Positions 59,690 through 64,000 of a stretch of DNA of 64,000 nt are shown in pieces; the stretch's first letter is position 1; each line of letters begins with the position of its first letter. The notes under the pieces are model-generated. The model saw nothing but the letters and a program-made list of their open reading frames with translations. It ran no database searches and was not told the DNA's origin. This stretch comes from Cryptobacteroides sp934698975 (GTDB taxonomy: Bacteria > Bacteroidota > Bacteroidia > Bacteroidales > UBA932): positions 1-64,000 of the forward strand of contig CAKUVR010000012.1 in assembly GCA_934698975.1 (NCBI GenBank), read 5' to 3'. The position numbers and the translations under genes were made by a program.

Positions 59690-61336
59690 ATGGATCAGAA
59701 AGAAAAAATACTGACACGCTGCAACTCCATTCCGGTTCCGAACCTTGTCAACTATCTGAATGAGGGAGTTGTCACGCTTGACGAGCTGAAAGCGGCCGGT
59801 CTGACAGCCGAAACTGTGGAGGACATCCACAAGCACATCGCTGCCAACGAGGCTTTGATGTGGCGGAACGCATGCAGGAAAGACTCTCCATCGGTCTATC
59901 TGGAATTTCTGAAGTATTTTCCCGAGGGAACATATTCAGAGCAATGCCGTCAACAATTGTCCGACAAGGAGGACTCGTGGTGGCAGGACATCAGCCTGAC
60001 TCCGACCGGAGAGTCGCTCCGGGATTATCTGGAAATCTTCCCTTACGGGAAATATGCCGGGACTGCCCGCGCGCTGCTGGACGACATGCCGTGGTTGGAG
60101 ACCTGCAAGGTCAACACCGAGGCCGCTTATCTCGCTTACAAGGAGAAGTATCCCGGAAAGCACGAAGGTGAGATCAAGACAATCCTCAATACCTTCAGGG
60201 ATGAGCAGGACTGGGTGAACGCCCGGAACCTCAACACTACAGACGCGTTCCGGGAATATCTCAGGTTCCACCGCTACGGGAAGCATGCGGCGGACGCACA
60301 GCGGATCATTGACAGCCGTAGCCTTCACGACAACATCGTGGAGGGTCTGAGGAAAAACAAGAACGCCTTCAGCGCGGAGGAGATACAGCGTCACATCGGG
60401 GAGAAGACGGTCACTGAAAGCGAGATCGCCGATGTCCTCGGACCCGAATGGGTGGAACGGATAATGAACTATTCCCGCCCGGATGACCTGCCGATCTATG
60501 CCTACAAGAATGAACTTGTGAAAGGCCGGACCGAAGTCTATTTCTGGGGCACCCCGGCCTCCGGAAAGACCTGCACTCTCGGTGCGATCTTCAGCCGGGC
60601 GTTCTCCAAAGGAACTTTGCAGCCTAGGGGCGGGGCGGTGGACTACTTTGACTCATTGAAGAATATATTCAAGAAAGACGGGGTGAGCAGACTGCCCAAC
60701 AGCACCTCCAACACCTGCATCTACGACATGCAGGTGGACATCATCGACGATAAAGGCCGCAAGCATCCTGTGACCATGATCGATCTGGCCGGCGAGATAT
60801 TCAAGTGCATCTACTATGACAGTCTGGGCAAACTGAACGAGGATGACGAGCGCAAGAAGATCCTTGACACCACGTTCGGTTACCTGACCAACAGGAAGAA
60901 CAAGAAAATAATGTTCTTTGTCGTCGAATACAACGGTCATGACAGGGTCTGGAACGACAACACCAACCTTACGATGAGCGACTATCTTGACAGATGCGCC
61001 CATTATCTGGATGACAAGAAAATCATAAGTTCTTCAGTCAACGGGATATATGTCCTTGTGACCAAAGCAGACATGATTGACTGCGAGTATAAGGAACTTC
61101 CGGTCAAGGCCAAGGAATACATAGAGAATCACTTCAAGGGTTTTTGGGAAACGCTGAAGGACATCTGCGTCCATTCCGGAATCCGCGACCTGAAGATCAT
61201 CCCGTTCTCCATCGGCAACGTGGTGGCCAAACAGATCTGCGAGTTTGACGGCAAATTCGCCAAACTGGTTCTTGACAGGATAATCGAGAAGAGCGACAGC
61301 ACCGGCTACAGTATTTTGGATTTCTTAAAAGGATAA
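59690..61336 (+). CDS. GTPase with N-terminal repeat region
   Basis: 548 residues. Residues about 55-215 are built of four repeats of about 40-45 residues, each with a YLxxFPxGxYxxxA-like signature (YLEFLKYFPEGTYSEQC, YLEIFPYGKYAGTA, YLAYKEKYPGKHEGE, YLRFHRYGKHAADA). The C-terminal part is a P-loop GTPase: GTPASGKT (287-294), a DxxG-type IDLAGE near 365 and TKAD near 460. This resembles the double-GTPase family found in predicted conflict systems; no catalytic arginine can be named. It follows the membrane gene by three bases. Confidence 0.75.
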   Translation: MDQKEKILTRCNSIPVPNLVNYLNEGVVTLDELKAAGLTAETVEDIHKHIAANEALMWRNACRKDSPSVYLEFLKYFPEGTYSEQCRQQLSDKEDSWWQDISLTPTGESLRDYLEIFPYGKYAGTARALLDDMPWLETCKVNTEAAYLAYKEKYPGKHEGEIKTILNTFRDEQDWVNARNLNTTDAFREYLRFHRYGKHAADAQRIIDSRSLHDNIVEGLRKNKNAFSAEEIQRHIGEKTVTESEIADVLGPEWVERIMNYSRPDDLPIYAYKNELVKGRTEVYFWGTPASGKTCTLGAIFSRAFSKGTLQPRGGAVDYFDSLKNIFKKDGVSRLPNSTSNTCIYDMQVDIIDDKGRKHPVTMIDLAGEIFKCIYYDSLGKLNEDDERKKILDTTFGYLTNRKNKKIMFFVVEYNGHDRVWNDNTNLTMSDYLDRCAHYLDDKKIISSSVNGIYVLVTKADMIDCEYKELPVKAKEYIENHFKGFWETLKDICVHSGIRDLKIIPFSIGNVVAKQICEFDGKFAKLVLDRIIEKSDSTGYSILDFLKG

Positions 61337-61340
61337 CGCC

Positions 61341-62780
61341 ATGACATTTTCAGAATATATTAAGGTTGACCTTTACGGCCAGTACAACAACAACACCGAG
61401 CACGTCTATTCATACCCGGAAAAGATCACGAATCAGTACAGCTTCACTGAGGGCACACGGTGGGCGGCTCCAATCACCGATCCCCGAGCCCTTTTCCAGT
61501 CGGTGTGCAAGTCCGGTCCGTGCTACATCATCCACCGTCACAAAAACGGTTATTACTATTCATACGTCGAAAGGAATGCCGCGGATTCGCGGGGTGGGCT
61601 GGAAATGATCACCATATTCGTCCCGGCTGGTCATCACGCCTCCGGCGGCAGCGTACTTGACGCTCTGAACGAACTGCGCGGCACGCTCATCCAGTCCCGC
61701 AGGTATGATGATGAGCTTGTACGGTACTGCGCCGCCCGTGTCACTGAGTGCCATTCAAAAGAGTTTTTCCCGGCAAAGACAAAGCAGGACTCCGGCGGAC
61801 AGCCTATAGCGGCGTTCCGCACCTTCAAAGATGCCTCGGAATTGAGGACTATCTTCACTTTCCTCAAGCAGAATGAATATGCTGACATCGACAAACTCAT
61901 CATCGTCCATGAATATGATGTAAAAGAAGGCGCTAATATTCAAAGGATAACAACACCAGTGAAGCAAGTGTTCAATGTCATCGGATGTACAGGAGCCAAG
62001 GCTGACAGGGATGAAGCCACTCTAGGAGAATCATTCCGCATCACCTACTCGAAGGATGATTTCGAGCCCCTGTACAAAGATGTCCGGCTGGACTCCATGC
62101 TAAATCCAGCCTATGGCACAGACGGAAATGATGTTCATCTTACAGACCCTGAGACGCTGCGGATGACATTTCGCAAAAAGTTATTCATCGACATCAAGTC
62201 CAACGATGGAACGACTCCAAAGACCATTAATCCTGAAGTCATATTCAATGGGACACCGGCTGAGCGTTCTGAAGACGGACGTGTCTTTGTGATGGTTCCG
62301 GAAAACGCTGTCCATGAAGGCGGTCGCGCGGTTTTGGATGTGAATGCCACGCATTTTGAGCCTTATCATATTCAAGTCGCCTTGGATGGTTTGAGAAACA
62401 ATTCGGTGCTTAACGTAGATCTGACACCCAAGACGAAAGTCATTCCTATCGAGTTCTGTTTCGGGGATACGGAAAGCGGCGAAACTCACACCTTCCCGGT
62501 TTTCAAAGTGCCTGTCAAAGAAACCGATCCGTTGTATGATTCGATGCTTGTCGGGCAAGTTTTCCATGGCTATGAGGCCATCAGATTGCCGGACGAGGGT
62601 TTCCGTGTGAATATTCCGGACAAAGACGACAAAGGCAACGAAAAGAAAAGACTGCCCAAGTGGCTCAGCATTCTGTTGGTTGTCCTTGGCGTTGTGATAG
62701 TGTCGCTCGCTCTCGTATGTGGCGGTTATGTCTTGGGACATTTAGACGTGATTCCTGTGTTTGGCAAAATACTGGGCTGA
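61341..62780 (+). CDS. GTPase-linked hypothetical protein with C-terminal membrane anchor
   Basis: 479 residues, no family recognised with certainty. The N-terminal about 210 residues (VDLYGQYNNNTEHVY, CYIIHRHKNGYYYSYVERN, FVPAGHHASGG) fit the kind of GTPase-associated protein that sits beside such GTPases. A middle beta-rich region follows and one transmembrane helix lies near the end (about 445-468) with few residues after it. Four bases separate it from the GTPase gene. It is likely a membrane-anchored partner of that GTPase. Confidence 0.65.
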   Translation: MTFSEYIKVDLYGQYNNNTEHVYSYPEKITNQYSFTEGTRWAAPITDPRALFQSVCKSGPCYIIHRHKNGYYYSYVERNAADSRGGLEMITIFVPAGHHASGGSVLDALNELRGTLIQSRRYDDELVRYCAARVTECHSKEFFPAKTKQDSGGQPIAAFRTFKDASELRTIFTFLKQNEYADIDKLIIVHEYDVKEGANIQRITTPVKQVFNVIGCTGAKADRDEATLGESFRITYSKDDFEPLYKDVRLDSMLNPAYGTDGNDVHLTDPETLRMTFRKKLFIDIKSNDGTTPKTINPEVIFNGTPAERSEDGRVFVMVPENAVHEGGRAVLDVNATHFEPYHIQVALDGLRNNSVLNVDLTPKTKVIPIEFCFGDTESGETHTFPVFKVPVKETDPLYDSMLVGQVFHGYEAIRLPDEGFRVNIPDKDDKGNEKKRLPKWLSILLVVLGVVIVSLALVCGGYVLGHLDVIPVFGKILG

Positions 62781-62801
62781 ATATTCTAACATAAAGAATC
62801 A

Positions 62802-63587
62802 ATGGAGAAGAAGAACATCATAAAGATACTGTTGGTCTCTCTTGCGGTTGTCGGACTGACGTATCTGATTGTAGACCAGTTTAACAAAATCGGCACATCG
62901 GAGGGGAACATTGATTATTACGACCTTTCCGCCGACCTCGAAGCCAAAGTAGACAGTCTGCCCGTCAGCTGGAGCGGATCGCCATATTCCTCATTCCGTT
63001 CCATACTGTCGGACATTGATGTGGCCACCGCCATGCAAGGAATGGACGAAGAGTCAGCCAAGACAGCCATGAACAAGGTGCGCGGCATTTTCGGGAAAGC
63101 CGCGGGATCATATTTTGGTCGTGGTTCATGGACCGACCCCGATCTTTCCCAGATCAAGTTCATCGCCGGCTATCTCCATGACAGTCAGGTTGTCCGGATT
63201 GTGGACGGCTATCATGAGGCGAAAAAACTGATCGCATCCAGCAAGGTCTGCACGACCACATCGGCTGTGGACAACTGCATAGCCAAAGCCGCGTCTTACA
63301 GCAAATCTCCTTGGAGCAACTGCAAGGAGTTGAAGGACGGGCTGTCCCGCGTGAGGGCCAACGCCTTTGAATCCTACATCAACCGCAGCCTGATTCCTCT
63401 TTGCGACAAGTTGGTCAAGTACAAGACCAGATACACCTACTTCGATGATTTCGACAGGGATTTCCAGAAAGTACGTAAAGGGAAAGAGTATCTGGAGAAG
63501 AAATCATATTCAAGCGCGGCCTTCCTGTCCAAGTACAATTCAATCAAGTACAACAACGCGGCTAACGACTTAGATCCTAGATTCTGA
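62802..63587 (+). CDS. Single-pass membrane protein of the Srf-like operon
   Basis: 261 residues. One N-terminal hydrophobic helix (about 7-24) serves as signal anchor; the rest (about 30-261) is soluble, helical and probably periplasmic, with Ser/Lys/Tyr-rich repeats such as YSKSPWSNC. No family recognised. The stop overlaps the next start codon (TGATG). Confidence 0.65.
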   Translation: MEKKNIIKILLVSLAVVGLTYLIVDQFNKIGTSEGNIDYYDLSADLEAKVDSLPVSWSGSPYSSFRSILSDIDVATAMQGMDEESAKTAMNKVRGIFGKAAGSYFGRGSWTDPDLSQIKFIAGYLHDSQVVRIVDGYHEAKKLIASSKVCTTTSAVDNCIAKAASYSKSPWSNCKELKDGLSRVRANAFESYINRSLIPLCDKLVKYKTRYTYFDDFDRDFQKVRKGKEYLEKKSYSSAAFLSKYNSIKYNNAANDLDPRF

Positions 63588-64000
63588 TGAGAAAGATAGT
63601 TTTCAGCCTTATCCTCGGTGTGGCGGCAGTGTGTGCCACGGTTCCAAGCCATGCTCGCGTTTCCGATTCGGAAATGGTTCTGATCCAGAATGTCGGTTCC
63701 GCCATACGTCAGGCGGAGGCACGCTACAACAGCGGCAACGTGACCGGAGCCGCCGATCTTGCCAGGAAGATTCTGGCAAAGTACCCGGCCAACACCGACG
63801 CGAAAGCAATTCTGGACAAATGCATCGCCACGGAACGGAAGGATTATGACGATGCCGTCGCCAGCGAAAGTGTCGCCAGTCTTAACGCTTTCCTTAAGAA
63901 ATATCCCGAATCCGGATTCAGGGATGATGTGGCCGATAGAATTGAGGATCTTCCTCTCTGGCTGATAGCCAAAGGCAAAAATACGATTGATTCATACAAG
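63587..64000 (+). CDS. Secreted TPR-like protein, cut by the window end
   Basis: First 138 residues of a longer protein. Signal peptide at about 1-23 (MRKIVFSLILGVAAVCATVP, ending SHA). The region after it has helical TPR-like repeats (ARYNSGNVTGAADLARKIL; FLKKYPESGFRDDVADRI), the second resembling the YxxFPxG repeats of the GTPase in the same operon. It is the last visible gene of the cluster, which therefore continues to the right. Confidence 0.7.
   Translation, partial: MRKIVFSLILGVAAVCATVPSHARVSDSEMVLIQNVGSAIRQAEARYNSGNVTGAADLARKILAKYPANTDAKAILDKCIATERKDYDDAVASESVASLNAFLKKYPESGFRDDVADRIEDLPLWLIAKGKNTIDSYK

Overview
The window reads as chromosome of a Bacteroidota bacterium, almost certainly order Bacteroidales. 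The evidence is direct: promoters of the TTTG/TTG-N18-20-TAnnTTTG type recur before genes, Shine-Dalgarno signals are weak or absent, and many genes belong to families typical of this group (DUF4831, DUF1573, DUF4153, CE1-type and BD-FAE-like esterases, secreted M16 peptidase). Most of the window is near 50% GC; about 11.5-20 kb is visibly AT-richer. Genus cannot be set from this sequence alone. No rRNA, tRNA, CRISPR array or phage module was seen.

Layout. 0.1-2.5 kb: flotillin operon (NfeD-like protein, flotillin, small Xre regulator). 2.6-9.7 kb: secreted tandem esterase, Xre + M16 protease, LysR regulator, pRiA4b ORF-3-like protein. 9.9-11.4 kb: AlbA_2/Schlafen-like ATP-binding regulator with an internal 24-bp tandem repeat. 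11.5-22.0 kb: a tight seven-gene minus-strand operon coding for a TPR-retropepsin, two paralogous membrane-anchored proteins with a J-domain-like N-terminus, a coiled-coil membrane protein, an Hsp70, a Ser/Thr kinase-AAA+ fusion and a TerB protein. 22.0-23.1 kb: a gene-poor stretch with a candidate structured RNA, REP-like palindromes and a 25-bp tandem array. 23.1-32 kb: ferredoxin (58 codons), heavy-metal permease, DUF1573, then parE-plsC-fadD, a candidate small RNA and a CE1 esterase. 32-36.5 kb: DUF4153 protein, a REP-associated Y1 transposase (RAYT) in a field of its REPs, and a bile-acid:sodium symporter. 36.9-39.1 kb: glpK-glpF. 39.9-44.7 kb: a giant exonuclease-RecQ-UvrD fusion. 44.9-45.6 kb: YozG/DUF2975 pair. 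46.5-47.8 kb: rpsF-rpsR-rplI with a candidate S6:S18 leader. 47.8-51.3 kb: pepD, DUF4831 and an LpxL-like acyltransferase. 51.4-64 kb: an eight-gene plus-strand operon that continues past the window edge, built on a SrfB-like ASKHA ATPase, a SrfC-like P-loop protein, a second GTPase with repeats, and several membrane or secreted proteins.

The two loci most likely to be undescribed systems are the Hsp70/J-like/kinase-AAA+/TerB/retropepsin operon (11.5-22.0 kb) and the SrfB/SrfC/GTPase operon (51.5-64 kb). Both couple an actin/Hsp70-fold ATPase to a second NTPase, to membrane-anchored partners and to a periplasmic TPR-like component, which suggests multi-protein envelope-linked switches. What either one senses or does cannot be read from sequence.

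DNA-level features include a strongly over-represented palindrome GAATATTC (nine copies located by eye), a 41-bp core element shared between two divergent intergenic regions, and three YozG-like Xre paralogues, two with similar AT-rich near-palindromes upstream.
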